Assembly (NCBI GenBank): GCA_039583875.1
Contig: CM077167.1
Location: forward strand, 149,747,010 to 149,811,009
DNA: 64,000 nt
Direction: 5' to 3'
DNA from: Platanthera guangdongensis
Taxonomy: Eukaryota; Streptophyta; Magnoliopsida; Asparagales; Orchidaceae
A program made the translations under genes and the position numbers. The notes under the pieces were generated by a model. The model did no database searches, was not told the origin of the DNA, and worked only from the letters and a program-made list of their open reading frames with translations. How positions within the stretch are numbered: position 1 is the stretch's first letter; each line of letters opens with the position of its first letter. Shown here piece after piece: positions 12,303 to 21,987 of the stretch.

Positions 12303-12884
12303 CCCCAAGTGATGAGTACATCCACTTTCCCCCTTCGCCTATCTAGCAGTATACTAGATTCGGCCTAACTCCCTTATTCCTTCTCAGATTCTCAGATCTT
12401 ACAGCTCAAAACCCTGAATGGTTCCTACAACTTAGACTTCAGCAAGTCCTACAGCTCAGATTCTCTCAAAGAATCCTTCCTCAGAGTGAGTCCACACTCC
12501 TACAACTCAGGCTACCAAGCCCCACCTCAGCCTCTTCCACAGGCCTACAGCCCAGGGAAATTAATCCCCTACCTCAGGCACTCAACCCTACCTCCCCAAG
12601 TGATGGGTACATCCACTTTCCCCCTTCGCTTATCTAGCAGTATACTACATTCGACCTAACTCCTTTCTTCCTTCTCAGATCCTCAGATCTTACAGCTCAG
12701 AACCCTGAATGGTTCCTACAACTCAGACTTCAGCAAGTCCTACAGCTCATATTCTCTCAAAGAATCCTACCCCAGAGTGAGTCCACACTCCTACAACTCA
12801 GGTTATCAAGCCCTACTTCAGCCTCTTCCACATGCCTATAGCTCAGGGAAATTAATCCCCTACCTCAGGCACTCAGCCCTACCT
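12303..12884 (-). repeat. 291-bp tandem duplication inside B's 5' LTR
   Basis: CCCCAAGTGATG starts at 12303 and again at 12594, and the sequence after each start is nearly the same for about 290 bp (CAGATCTTACAGCTC, CCTACAACTCAG and so on). Element C has one copy of this leader, so the duplication is specific to B. Confidence 0.8.
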
Positions 12885-13444
12885 CGGGCTTTGTAAGTAT
12901 AGGCTTACAACTCAGAGAGATAACTCTCCTACACTCAGATCTAAAAAGATCCTACAGATAAAATTGATAATGAAATGATTTAATCCTTCACCCAGCTAGA
13001 GAGAGAAGAGGGTGAAGGCTTCTTGATCAGTTCTGGATTGATCTGATTGCTTAAGATACAACATGTCTTGGCTTCTTCAAATCTTCTTGAATCTGAAAAA
13101 AGTAGGGTTGATCTTCTTGTGAAGTTGGAGATGATCCTCAATCCAGCTTCCTACTTCTATCCAGACTTTGATCTGAATTCTTCTTGCAAACTTGTTCAGA
13201 GTCTGCCTTCTTCTTGTCTCTCTTCTGCTTTCTTCAGATTGCTTCAGATCCCTTTCACTTGATCTTGTTTGATTGCTGATAGAACAGATCTTTATATAGA
13301 TCTGTCTGAGGTTACCGGCTGATCCGGTTCCTAACGGCCTTCTGACAGCTCTGACAGATGTAACTGCTTTGTTAGTTATGACAGTTGTCAAGTCTCCAGT
13401 CATGTCATCTGATACTTCATAGAACTTTATCTCAGCAGCAAAGT

Positions 13445-13932
13445 GTCGAGACAATTCTTCAAATGTGTCGACACAAATAGACCATGTGTCGACACAATTC
13501 TTGGTGATGTCGACACAGCTCACATAATGTCGACTCAGCTCTACTTCAACTTCTTGACACAGCTTCCGTGAAATGTGTCGGCACAAGTCCTGTGTGTCGA
13601 CACAATTGCTTCTTGTCTTGACATAGTTGTTGCTTAGATAGAATTCTGGAATGTGTCGACACAAGTCCTGTGTGTCGACACAATTGCTGTCGACAGAATT
13701 TCTGTGTGTCGACACAGGTCCTGTGTTTCGACACAATCGGGCTTCTGGTGTCGATACAGTTATTGTCGACAGAATTTATGTGTGTCGACACAAGTCCTAT
13801 GTGTCGACACAATCTGGCTTCTGGTGTCGACACAGTTGTTGTCGACAGAATTTCTATATGTCGACACAAGTCCTGTGTGTCGACACAATCTGGCTTCTGG
13901 TGTCGACACAGTCTTTCCTAAGTGTCGACACT
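13445..13932 (-). repeat. GTGTCGACAC palindrome array in B's 5' LTR
   Basis: More than ten exact GTGTCGACAC palindromes plus variants such as GTGTCGGCAC and GTGTTTCGACAC, spaced about 20-45 bp apart. They lie just upstream (minus direction) of the LTR TATA box. A part with the words TCTGGCTTCTG and TTGTCGACAGAATTTCTG repeats as a roughly 60-bp higher-order unit. Confidence 0.85.
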
Positions 13933-13934
13933 TG

Positions 13935-15527
13935 TGAAAGTGTGAGTTAGATCTGATATACTCTAGAGGGGGGGGGGGGGTGAATAGAGTATGGTGTTTG
14001 CTAAAAACTTTTACAACAGTTGTTGTATTCTAATGTGAACAGGGAAGCAAATAGTAAATCTAAGCACAGAATAATCACAAACTACAAAAGAAACTAAACA
14101 CAACCCACAACCAGAAACAAAAGAAACACAAGCAACCAGAAGACACAAGGAGCTATAGTGGTTCCCCAACCAATCTGGGTACATCCACTCTTCTACCACC
14201 CTAGGTAGGAATCCACTGCAGGATGAGTTGATCAGGTGTCCTGGGCACCAATGAGCTTTTGTTAAGGTGCTCAAAAACCAAACCAGATTTTTTGATCAGG
14301 TGTCTTGCCACCAATGAGATTTTGATAAGGTGCTCAAAAACCACACAAACTTTTGAAGGGAGTTTGAAAAACCCTTTACAGAGGTGGGGATAAGAGAGTG
14401 ATGAAAGTCTTCTCTTTCTCAAAGCAGCTGAGAAGACTATGTGGATATTGATGTTGTCAAAGCTCCCCCTGAGATCTGTAGTTGTTCAGGAATTGAAGCT
14501 TTGCAATAGGGTGATAGGCCTTCAGAAAATTGATCTCCAGCAAATGATGATTTTAGCAACAGCTGAAATTTGAGGTATTTGGAGTCTTGAATGTTGATGG
14601 CCTTGAACACTTGAATACAAAGAGATCTGAAGATTTCAGTTTTGTTGATCTCCTTTGAATGTGTGTTCTTGTATGAATCTTGAGACAGAGAATTTCTTCA
14701 ACTCTCTTTCCTTTTCTTGTGTAACAGTTGGTGTTTGAGAAAGATGTTGTTGCAGAAGAAGTTTTGCAGAGAATGAATATTGCAGAATGTGTCTCTCCTT
14801 GTTCTTCTTCCTGTCACTGGAATTCAAAAAAATCTTGTCTTTTATTCCTTTTTCTCTGATTAGAAATGATCCACTGTCCAGAATAGCCGTTAGCCTGTCA
14901 TTAATTACTTCCTTAACTGTAATTGTCTTCTGGAGGAAAGTCCAATAAAAACATTCCTTGATAATTCCTTGAAACTTGCTCCAGAATAAATGAAAACGAC
15001 TACAAGATCTCTGAATTAATTGCTGACAGCTGTCCAAATTTGAATCTTGAAAATCGTTGAACTCTTCAGAAAAACGTCGAACTGAGCTCCACTATCGTCG
15101 AACTGAGCTCAGAGATTTGGACTTAGACAGAAACAGAGATCGTCGATCTGAGCTCAACTATCGTCGAACCGAGCTCAGAGATTGAGAATCAAACTGGAGT
15201 CAAGATCGTCAAACTGAGCTCGAAGGTCGTCGAATGGAGTTCGACGATTTGAAGAAGTTGAGCTCAGCGATCGTCGAATGGAGTTCGACGATCCGTCGAA
15301 GTGAGCTCAACGATCGTCGATTGGAGTTCGACGATTCGTCGAAGTGAGCTCGACGAAAAGACTTAGTTTCCAGACTGAAAAACCTTGTCTTGAGGCAACT
15401 TCTAAACCTAACTACTAACCCTTAGACTCAATTGTAATTGACCTTTAGATCTATACAATGTGGTCAAAACAGGTTTCCTAAGAGACATAGTGATCCTGAC
15501 CCAAATTAGTAATAGGGTGTTCCAACA
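13935..15527 (-). mobile_element. Solo LTR of the element A family
   Basis: A 1593-bp LTR on the minus strand (TGTTGGAACACC ... CACTTTCA, read as complement) with no internal region. It is flanked by a perfect 5-bp duplication, ACTTG, at 13930-13934 and 15528-15532. It lies in B's 5' LTR immediately beside a GTGTCGACAC palindrome. The structure shows insertion of a full element followed by LTR-LTR recombination. A G-run of about a dozen bases starts near 13970, and a GAGCTC/TCGACGAT array lies at about 15065-15360. Confidence 0.92.
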
Positions 15528-15667
15528 ACTTGTACTTAGAAAATTTTCATGCAATTCATTAACCTGCACATTGAAACTCAACACACCATCAAATACACAT
15601 TGATGAATATCATTGAGTAAAGTGAGGCTTCTCCAAATCAGGTAAACATTTTCCAATGTACCCAACA
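15528..15667 (-). repeat. Start of B's 5' LTR, cut off by the solo LTR
   Basis: The complement begins TGTTGGGTACATTGG, as in element C's LTR (21011). It runs to the ACTTG target duplicate at 15528-15532. Confidence 0.88.
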
Positions 15668-15830
15668 CTGGACCTCTAAGGGCTCTTATCTGATCGACTC
15701 TAGTGTTGACCCTAGCAATCTTGTTTTTAAGGGTGGTGAACTGCTCGAGGACTAAGCGCTGGAACTCGGGAGTCGCCATGTCCGAATTCGAACTGGTGGC
15801 CCGATCATCAGTGACGTTTTGATCAGACAT
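15668..15830 (-). pseudogene. gag N-terminus of Ty3-type element H, cut by B
   Basis: The ATG at 15830-15828 opens 54 codons (MSDQNVTDDRATSSN ... RALRGPV) that stop being gag-like exactly where B's LTR begins, so B interrupted this gene. It sits about 40 bp after the PBS. The sequence has the hydrophilic, helical look of the gag N-terminus of Ty3 elements. The rest would lie left of B, outside the window. Confidence 0.55.
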
Positions 15831-15870
15831 CGGGGCTCGAAACAACCTACCACTACGAAGCATGCAATGT

Positions 15871-15896
15871 GACTCGAACCTGGCTTTGATACAAAA
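15871..15896 (-). promoter_or_regulatory. Primer-binding site of element H
   Basis: The minus strand reads TTTTGTATCAAAGCCAGG directly after an LTR end in TGCATCA. It is close to the initiator-Met form TTTGGTATCAAAGCCAGG, with one G-to-T change. Confidence 0.6.
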
Positions 15897-16800
15897 TGAT
15901 GCAGTGGTAGACCGACTAAAATTTAGAAGGACTCTAACAATGCGAACTAGTGTGTATGAGATCAATGGATCGTGCGCGTGCAAACATGAGAGCAACCAAA
16001 GTAGATCAACTAGCAAGTGATAAAATTTCAACAACAGGCTAAGAACGACAACCACAATTTTGAGCAACTAATAACGTAGGAGCCTTTTATAACTTACCAA
16101 CGAGCGAGGCGCAAATCAATTAAGCGCGCCGGTAGGGATCTAACAAGTCAAACAACTTCTCAATACAATAGCATATAATGATTCCACAACCAAACCATAG
16201 CAATAGTTCAAAACCTGGCATCCAAAGGAGAGAAATAAAATGTCATATACCTTGATTAGCTCGTGCATGCGGCGGCTCGGCCTCGGGATGAAGTACCGTG
16301 GGCGGGATGCTTCCGGTGTGTTGGTGGATCCGCGGAGGGCTGCGGGTGGTAGGGGATGGGTGGATTAGGGCTATTAGGGAATGTGGAGAACGAGATCTAT
16401 GGAGGCGGATCTAGGTTTGGGCTGAGCGTGGGCTGTGGGGCTTGGGAAGGGAAAACGTGGGAGGAGAGGGGCGGATCTGGACGGGACAGTGCAGGGTTGA
16501 AAGAGGTGGAAGAGAGGGAGGGCTAGGTTGGGCGGAGATGGGGCGGGACTGGCCGGGGCGGGGCGGATCTGGACGGGAAGGTGCAGGGCTGAGAGAGGTG
16601 GAAGAGAGGGAGGGCTAGGCTGGGCGGAGACGGGGCGGGACTGGCCGTGGCGGGGCGGATCTGGACGGGAAGGTGCATGCGCGGACAGGGCGGAGCACAA
16701 CACTTCGGAATCCACCAAAGGAGAAGACCGTGAGTTGCAGCACATGCAACTTCGATGCTTGAACCGGTCACCAACAAGCACTTAAATAAGAAACAAGCTA
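15897..16800 (-). repeat. LTR of Ty3-type element H (outer end not resolved)
   Basis: The complement ends TGCATCA beside the PBS. The part at 16260-16700 is very GC-rich and holds a 92-bp tandem repeat. I could not fix the outer boundary; the stretch 16800-17015 may still belong to it. Open frames of 60-135 codons in this region are a by-product of high GC content. Confidence 0.5.
16471..16680 (-). repeat. 92-bp GC-rich tandem repeat
   Basis: GCGGATCTGGACGGG starts at 16471, 16563 and 16655, giving a 92-bp period and about 2.3 copies. Neighbouring words (GAGAGAGGTGGAAGAGAGGG) repeat in step. Confidence 0.8.
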
Positions 16801-17019
16801 AAGTAAAATTAGGGCTCCGATCGGAAGGCTATAAATGTTCGGTCTGAACGGGGGCTAAATACATCAAAAATATAAAAAAACTAATATATCAAATTTGCTC
16901 GGAACGACCCTCCGGACGCATCCGCGGACTCGGATCGCCCAGCCGGGTTGTCGATCACCGCCTCCTGCGGGAGTAGACGCACGCGTGTCGTCGATCGCCA
17001 TCACATTGTATGAGGAATT

Positions 17020-17212
17020 TCTCAGCCACCGTAGATTTTTTGTGTCCAATACTATTTGCCACGCCCAATCTGTGGTTTAAAACTTTTAGCCACGCCGACT
17101 TTCAACCACAAAATTTTCTCGTAGCTAGACCGTGGCAAAATCTCTTCAACCATGATTTTGGACTTTTTGTCAAGGCAATTTGCCCTGGACAATAAACTAG
17201 TTTCTTGTAGCG
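17020..17212. mobile_element. CACTA-like transposon end
   Basis: The complement of 17198-17212 reads CGCTACAAGAAACTA, one base off the CACTACAAGAAA end of plant CACTA (En/Spm) elements. Inside it lie short direct and inverted GCCACG/CCGTGG words (17032-17140), like the subterminal repeats of that superfamily. The other end is not seen, so this is a remnant. Confidence 0.45.
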
Positions 17213-17881
17213 TCGATCTTGGCGTTACAAGATCTCGAACAATTATATATGTGCAATATATTGTTTTACTTATTCATCATAAACTTGTGTAATCTACTTT
17301 TGTGACCATTCTCTTTATTCAACTGCAATAAACTGTGCTTGTAACAAAACATATAAGATTTCATTCAACCCACTCTAAGGTTCCGGATGATCCAACAAGT
17401 GAGCGAGTTCTCTGAATTTTAGGTCAAACAACCAAAAGACTTTATATGGTGCGCTTGCTTGTGTAAACGTTCCCAAATAGCTATGTGAATTGTCATCCTC
17501 AAGTATTCTCTAACTCCAGTATATAACATAGAAACTTTAATGCAATTTTTCTTATGTCTACACCTTCTTTAATTAATCACATCTTTATAATCAAATCTAT
17601 AAATGAATTGAATGAGTTGGAGAAAAATAATTATTCCACAAATGCTAAGAATATGAATATAATATGAAATCCTTTGATCTCATACTCTTATACATCTACA
17701 TATGATATTTGATCTTTTTTTAAATGTATATGATATTTCACTTGCAGATACTAGAAGAAATAAATTCAATGCGCCAAACCAGGATGGGGATATTGTGCAT
17801 GTATGTTTAATGATCAAAGGAGATTTATGTTCTAATTTTAATGAGTGGCCCAATGTTACCTAATAGAAAATACTTATACTA
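17213..17881. other. AT-rich spacer without recognised features
   Basis: About 670 bp of AT-rich sequence. I see no coding segment, LTR end or ordered repeat in it. Confidence 0.5.
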
Positions 17882-18351
17882 TGTAACGATCCAGGACCGA
17901 CCCCACATGGGTGAAGCTCCTGACCCATTCTAAATTACACATGGATCATTGTGGCCTCACCTGAAATCACTCGGGCTGCATCCCAGACACCCGACCCTTC
18001 TCCATCAACAGACGAGTTGTTGGTGGCCACAACCTCCTTTGACGAAGCAAACTCAACAGTTAAGTGTGCAGCACAGTGTCTTCCCAGGAGGTCACCCATC
18101 CCAGTACAACTCCAGCCCGAGCAAGCTTAACTGTTTTTCAACTTCTCATCACCAATTGAGCTGCAACTCAATTGGTGATGAGGAGTGGTTTGAAGGCTCC
18201 TTATCGAGGAGGTTTCTGGTTCGATCCACGGCCTCAATAACCCGCCGCGGCCAAGAAGAAGGCACGACGAGGGGTTGGGGGTTGCATGGGCTGCAGCCCG
18301 GACAATCTCAGTGGAGCTTCGCCCATGTGGGGTCGGTCCTGGATCGTTACA
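17882..18351. repeat. Foldback unit built from 5S- and tRNA-derived halves
   Basis: The left end TGTAACGATCCAGGACCGAC returns in inverted form at the right end, GTCGGTCCTGGATCGTTACA. The inverted match covers about 38 bp, and weaker similarity continues inwards. The centre (18145-18182) is a near-perfect palindrome. The left half contains a reverse 5S rRNA segment, the right half a tRNA-like promoter. The TGTAACG end and embedded 5S recall Cassandra-type TRIM LTRs, which carry 5S promoters. Whether this is a rearranged Cassandra or a SINE hybrid is open. Confidence 0.55.
18066..18133 (-). repeat. 5S rRNA-derived segment, copy 1
   Basis: The complement carries 5S rRNA internal words such as GTACTGGGATGGGTGACCTC and GGGAAG, with the preceding GTTAAG. 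It is diverged and partial (roughly the 3' half of 5S), so it is not a working 5S gene. It includes the region of the 5S internal control elements. Confidence 0.7.
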
Positions 18352-18362
18352 AAAAAGTGCAC

Positions 18363-18500
18363 TTTTTGTAGTGATCCAGGACCGACCTACATGGGTGAAG
18401 CTCCACTGAGATCGTCCGGGCTGCAACCCATTCAACCCCCAACCCCTCTTCGTGCATGTTTCTCGGTCGTAGTGGGTTGTTGAAGTCAGGGATCGAATTT
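18363..18500 (-). repeat. tRNA-derived (SINE-like) unit, minus copy
   Basis: The reverse complement matches the 3' part of the plus copies at 18159-18351 and 18760-18948 (GATCTCAGTGGAGCTTC, CCATGTAGGTCGGTCC). It lies head to head with the first copy across a short spacer. Confidence 0.55.
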
Positions 18501-18501
18501 T

Positions 18502-18750
18502 TATTGCAACGACCCTAGCCGATCCAACGAGACAATGTCACAGCTCCGCTCTAGGCAACGTTACCGGGCTGTAGCTCAAGCACCCCAAACACTATTTATC
18601 CACTGGCGGGTTGTTGGTGGCCACAACCTCTGTTCGATGAGCAAAACTCGATAGTAAAGCGCGCAACACGGGGACTTCCCAAAAGGTCACCCATCCCAGT
18701 ACTACTCTCGCCCAAGCACGCTTAACTTTGGAGTTTTTTAACTTCTCATC
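18502..18750 (-). repeat. 5S-bearing (Cassandra-like) LTR fragment, copy 2
   Basis: Contains a reverse 5S-derived segment at 18661-18733, better preserved than copy 1: its complement reads GTTAAGCGTGCTTGGGCGAG, the form found in plant 5S rRNA. It ends at 18502-18510 in TTGCAACGACCC, the counterpart of the TGTAACGATCC end of copy 1. Upstream words (GTTGTTGGTGGCCACAACCT) are shared with copy 1. Confidence 0.6.
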
Positions 18751-18782
18751 ACCAATTGAGTTGCAACTCAATTGGTGATGAG
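18745..18782. repeat. Perfect 38-bp palindrome
   Basis: CTCATCACCAATTGAGTTG is followed at once by its own reverse complement, giving a 19-bp perfect inverted repeat without spacer. A copy with one mismatch occurs at 18145-18182. It is the junction between the 5S-derived and tRNA-derived units. Confidence 0.9.
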
Positions 18783-18948
18783 TGGTTTAAAAGCTCCTTA
18801 TCAATGAGATCTCGAGTTCGATCCCCGACCTCAACAACCCGTCGCGACCGAGAAACAGGTACGGAGAGGGGTTGGAGGTTGCATGGGCTACAACCTGGAC
18901 GATCTCAGTGGAGCTTCGCCTATGTGAGGGCTGTCGTGGATCGTTACA
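18760..18948 (+). repeat. tRNA-derived (SINE-like) unit, plus copy
   Basis: Has an A-box-like CAACTCAATTGG at the start and a B-box match GAGTTCGATCCC about 45 bp later, followed by a roughly 130-bp body ending GTGGATCGTTACA. A second plus copy lies at 18159-18351. The two-box spacing suits RNA polymerase III promoters. It has no poly-A tail or clear target duplication. Confidence 0.5.
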
Positions 18949-18989
18949 TAATAAATGTGAATGAACTTGGATATAATCATGAGATATGC

Positions 18990-19680
18990 TCGTGCCAAAT
19001 CTCGTGAGATTGGTTCTTCCTAAAAGTCCCTTTCCAAAAGAGAGATCTCAGATCCTAAGCATCCAAGATAAGTAAAAAAACTCCGCAAGTCACATACTTT
19101 TATACGAAGGGGGTTCAAATACAATTTACTCTAATGCCCTATAATTTAAAGAAAATACAATAAGATGTCCCGCGCATAAGCATAACATAAACACATAAGC
19201 AAATGAGAATACGTGTCTAGAGTCAGAGAACTCAAATGATTATCATTCATTTAATAGCAATGTAAGCAAAATAAAATTTTATATTCTTTAATCTAAATAT
19301 AGTCTTGCATCACATGCTCTGGAGGAGGCCATACTGGAAATAAAAAATTTTAAGAATGATAAATCCAAATTACAATTAGAGAATGATTTCTTAATGCTAA
19401 AATTGAATCTTTTTGTACTAATGTGTCTACCGATTTACATGCTAGATTTATCAAAAATCGTGTTGCTCCATTTTTTGATTATAATAAACAAATAAAATCA
19501 ATGAATTTAAAATGCACCTAAATTTTTCCAAAGAATATGACATGTTACTTATTTTTGAGAATAATTCCCTTATGCATAAAATTAGATTTGATAAAATTAT
19601 TTAATAAAAATTTCTCCATCAGTAGAAAATATTTTATTTCAAATTTATCCAGCACTGGATGCCCTGCATTTACTAGTATC
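18990..19680. other. AT-rich stretch with a decayed ORF fragment
   Basis: Around 19321-19420 the plus strand reads as a short coiled-coil-like peptide (LEEAILEIKNFKNDKSK), possibly a retroelement remnant. Nothing else is recognisable. Confidence 0.25.
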
Positions 19681-19689
19681 ACTTGACAT

Positions 19690-19832
19690 ATTAGTTGATG
19701 TTGTTGATGTTGTAATATTGAGATTGATGTGTAGGCTATAAATAGCCATATTATTAGATGTGTGGGCTATAAATAGCCATATTATTAACCCTAATGAGAT
19801 TATGGTTCATTCAAATCAACTTGGTATCATAG
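19690..19832 (+). repeat. Short LTR-like end with duplicated TATA box and PBS
   Basis: TATAAATA occurs at 19737-19744 and again at 19768-19775 through a 31-bp tandem duplication. About 45 bp later TTGGTATCATAGGACAAG (from 19821) resembles an initiator-Met primer site after an LTR end in TCA. The start of the LTR is not fixed. Confidence 0.45.
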
Positions 19833-20871
19833 GACAAGATGAAACCCGTTGCTGCCTGGGTTCAAGAAGAGTCAGGCCGATTGGGTGTAGCTTGCGCTTA
19901 CTTCTCCTAAGTAGGGACACTAGGACGAGCATTCAGAGCAAAGAACCTCACTCACAGAGGTGGATAACTAGAAAAATATCTCGTGGGCTGCAGCGACGAG
20001 GTCCTGCCACAAACCCGGAAAATCAAAGAGAGCTTTCCCTCCCAAACCAAAGCGGAGTTTGACACCCCAGAGCTCACTTGAGAGCACCAAAATGTCAATC
20101 CGAAAACCTGGGTGAACAGAGTGTTGGAGCTCTCACCAACCAGAGCCAGCTAAAGGAGAGAAGCAAAAAGCTTCTCTCCAAAGGTGCCTTTGTAGGTCTA
20201 TTTATAGTTTTTTGAAAATGATTTGCGGATAGCAGAATCACAATTTTGGTATTATTAATTGCATCTCAAATTGGTCTGCCAACAGCAGAATCTCGTTGTT
20301 TGGTGAGGCTAATTGCAGGCCAAAATAAGATTCCTTGGAAAAATGTGTCACCCCAAGGGAAGAGTACATCCCACTTGACGTGTGCTCGCCCGGGGGTGGC
20401 GAGTACCCGATGAGGCTGGGTACTCGCACTCGCCCGAATCCGGAGTAAAGTGCGAGCAGCCAGGGGTACACTTGCCCATGGTTGGCGAGTGCACTAGTTC
20501 TCCTGGCCGCACTTACCCTCTTCCAAAATATTATGCCCCTTCTACATGTTGTTCTACTGATTCCACTCGACAAGTACGGTATTGCACAACCATGTTAACT
20601 AACTAAAACAGTTTGGAGAATAGCGCCAAGGGCTCAATAATGGTGTGGCTCAATGAGGACTATTGTGCGGGTCTTGAGATAATAAAAAGCAACTTATGTG
20701 GGGCGCGATGAGAGCATAACTGATTTGGAACATGCACAGAACATACTCATTATCAGGAGTTGACAAGACAATTACATGTGGCTCAATGAAGCTTCACGCA
20801 CACACAAAAGTTTTTACAGGGTTGGATGGGGGTAGCAGGACAACACGCATGCAGGTAATGGGGTTCGAAAA
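19833..20871. other. Mixed retroelement debris
   Basis: Contains a minus-strand TATA-like box (complement of CTATTTATAG near 20200) and TG/CA-type ends around 20060-20100 that suggest another LTR, but I could not pair them. The last five bases (20867-20871, GAAAA) are the left target duplicate of the element D array. Confidence 0.3.
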
Positions 20872-21010
20872 TGTAACACCCCAAAACTCAAAAGAGCGAC
20901 GGGTGACGTTTCGGGCCAAATTTGGAATTTGGCAGGGCGCACACGGCCTGGGACACGGGCGTGTCGACCTGGTTCGACGATCTGGTCGTGTGTTCGACGA
21001 TTTTGGATTC
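20872..21010 (+). repeat. LTR1 of D, left piece
   Basis: Starts TGTAACACCCCAAAACTC like LTR2 at 40532 and is cut at GGATTC by element C. It continues at 33488. Confidence 0.92.
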
Positions 21011-21155
21011 TGTTGGGTACATTGAAAAATGTGTATCATATTTAAAGAAGCCTCACCCTACTCAATGATATGCATCAAGGTGTATTTGATGTGTTTTGAA
21101 TTTATATGTGCAGGTTAAGTAATTGCAGGAAATGCAGACAAATTTCTAAGTCCAT

Positions 21156-21835
21156 GTGTCGACTCCTAGAGAAGCAGTGTCGACACTTATGAAGGCTTGT
21201 GTCGACACTTATGAAGGCTTGTGTCGACACTGGAGAAAAGCTGTGTCGACACTTGGAGTTAGCTGTGTCGACACCAGGAAAGGCTTTGTCGACACCAGGA
21301 AAGGCTTTGTCAATACCAGAAGGAATTGTGTCGACACCAGGTGGCAGTGTCGACACATAGAGAAGCAAAGTCGACATCAACTGTGTCGACACCTAAAGGC
21401 AGTGTCGACACACATGAATACTTAGTCGACATCAAATGTGTCGACACACAGAAGTATTTATCAACATCAGCTGTGTCGACACATAGGACTTGTGTCGACA
21501 CACATCAAAGCTTCAACAAAGTTAAAGAGAAGAAGTATTTGTGTCGACACACTGAGGCAGTGTCGACACCTAGAAGATCTTGTTGACAACAAATGTGTCG
21601 ACACTCAGGACTTGTGTCGACACATGATAGAATTTCAACAAAGTAAATTTGTATGAAGAATAGAAGTGACTGTGTCGACACCACAAAGGCATGTGTCAAC
21701 ACATTATACAGAAGGCTGTGTCGAGAAGTATTAATAACAACAAAGGAGTTGTGTCGACACCACCAAGGCATGTATCGACACTTAGTGCACTTGTGTCGAC
21801 ACTCAGTCTATTTGTGTCGACACTTAATGAATATC
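21156..21835 (+). repeat. GTGTCGACAC palindrome array in C's 5' LTR
   Basis: By my count about 20 exact copies of the 10-bp palindrome GTGTCGACAC in 680 bp, plus about ten variants, mostly with one CpG transition (GTGTTGACAC, GTGTCAACAC, GTATCGACAC). Spacers of roughly 12-40 bp recur in blocks (AGGACTT, GAGGCA, CACCAAGGCAT). The array ends about 145 bp upstream of the TATA box. A similar array lies in the 3' LTR at 31789-32455. Confidence 0.93.
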
Positions 21836-21979
21836 AGTCTCAACACTTTTAGACAGAGACAATATTTCAAGAAGTGATTGTATGATTTGACAGCTGCCAT
21901 TTCAACCGGTCTACTGCAACTGTCAGAGCTGTCAGAAGTTTGTTAGAAATCGGATCAGCCGGTTACCATGGAGGAAGAC

Positions 21980-21987
21980 TATATAAA
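21980..21987 (+). promoter_or_regulatory. TATA box of C's 5' LTR
   Basis: TATATAAA in the context GACTATATAAAGG, downstream of the palindrome array. It is repeated at 32612-32619 in the 3' LTR, and element B has its counterpart at 13291-13298 (minus strand). Confidence 0.75.

Larger units (their letters stand above)
12127..13934 (-). repeat. 5' LTR of element B, main part
   Basis: On the minus strand it ends ATTCTTTCA next to the PBS. It holds, in element direction, the palindrome array (13932-13445), a TATATAAA box (complement 13291-13298) and a transcribed leader with a 291-bp internal duplication. The first 135 bp of the LTR lie at 15533-15667, separated by a solo LTR. Joined without the TSD duplicate, the LTR is about 1.94 kb. 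Confidence 0.88.
2688..15667 (-). mobile_element. Copia (Sirevirus-like) element B, minus strand, nested
   Basis: A complete but decayed element read right to left: 5' LTR (15667-15528 and 13934-12127, split by a solo LTR), PBS (12124-12109), gag-pol in one frame (12047-6594), a palindrome array with TATA box (6590-6103), ORF3 (6102-3290), PPT (3043-3028) and a 3' LTR (3027 leftwards) cut by insertion of element A. Element C (21011-33482) is a second member with the same order. gag-pol has many nonsense codons but no net frame change. On the right it interrupts the gag of a Ty3 element at 15668. The long LTRs, the post-pol ORF and repeated GGGGGAG tracts fit the Sirevirus lineage. Confidence 0.9.

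Noticed and set aside
16374..16785. Proline-rich or glycine-rich open frames of 84-135 codons
   Set aside because: They arise from a GC-rich 92-bp tandem repeat in an LTR, occur in several frames on both strands and start inside the repeat.
18661..18733. Functional 5S rRNA gene
   Set aside because: Only part of 5S is present, with changes, embedded in a repeat with LTR-type ends.
21156..21835. Palindromic repeats with short spacers look like a CRISPR array
   Set aside because: The repeat is only 10 bp, spacers vary from about 12 to 40 bp and recur, there are no cas genes, and the array is part of a plant LTR present in both LTR copies.
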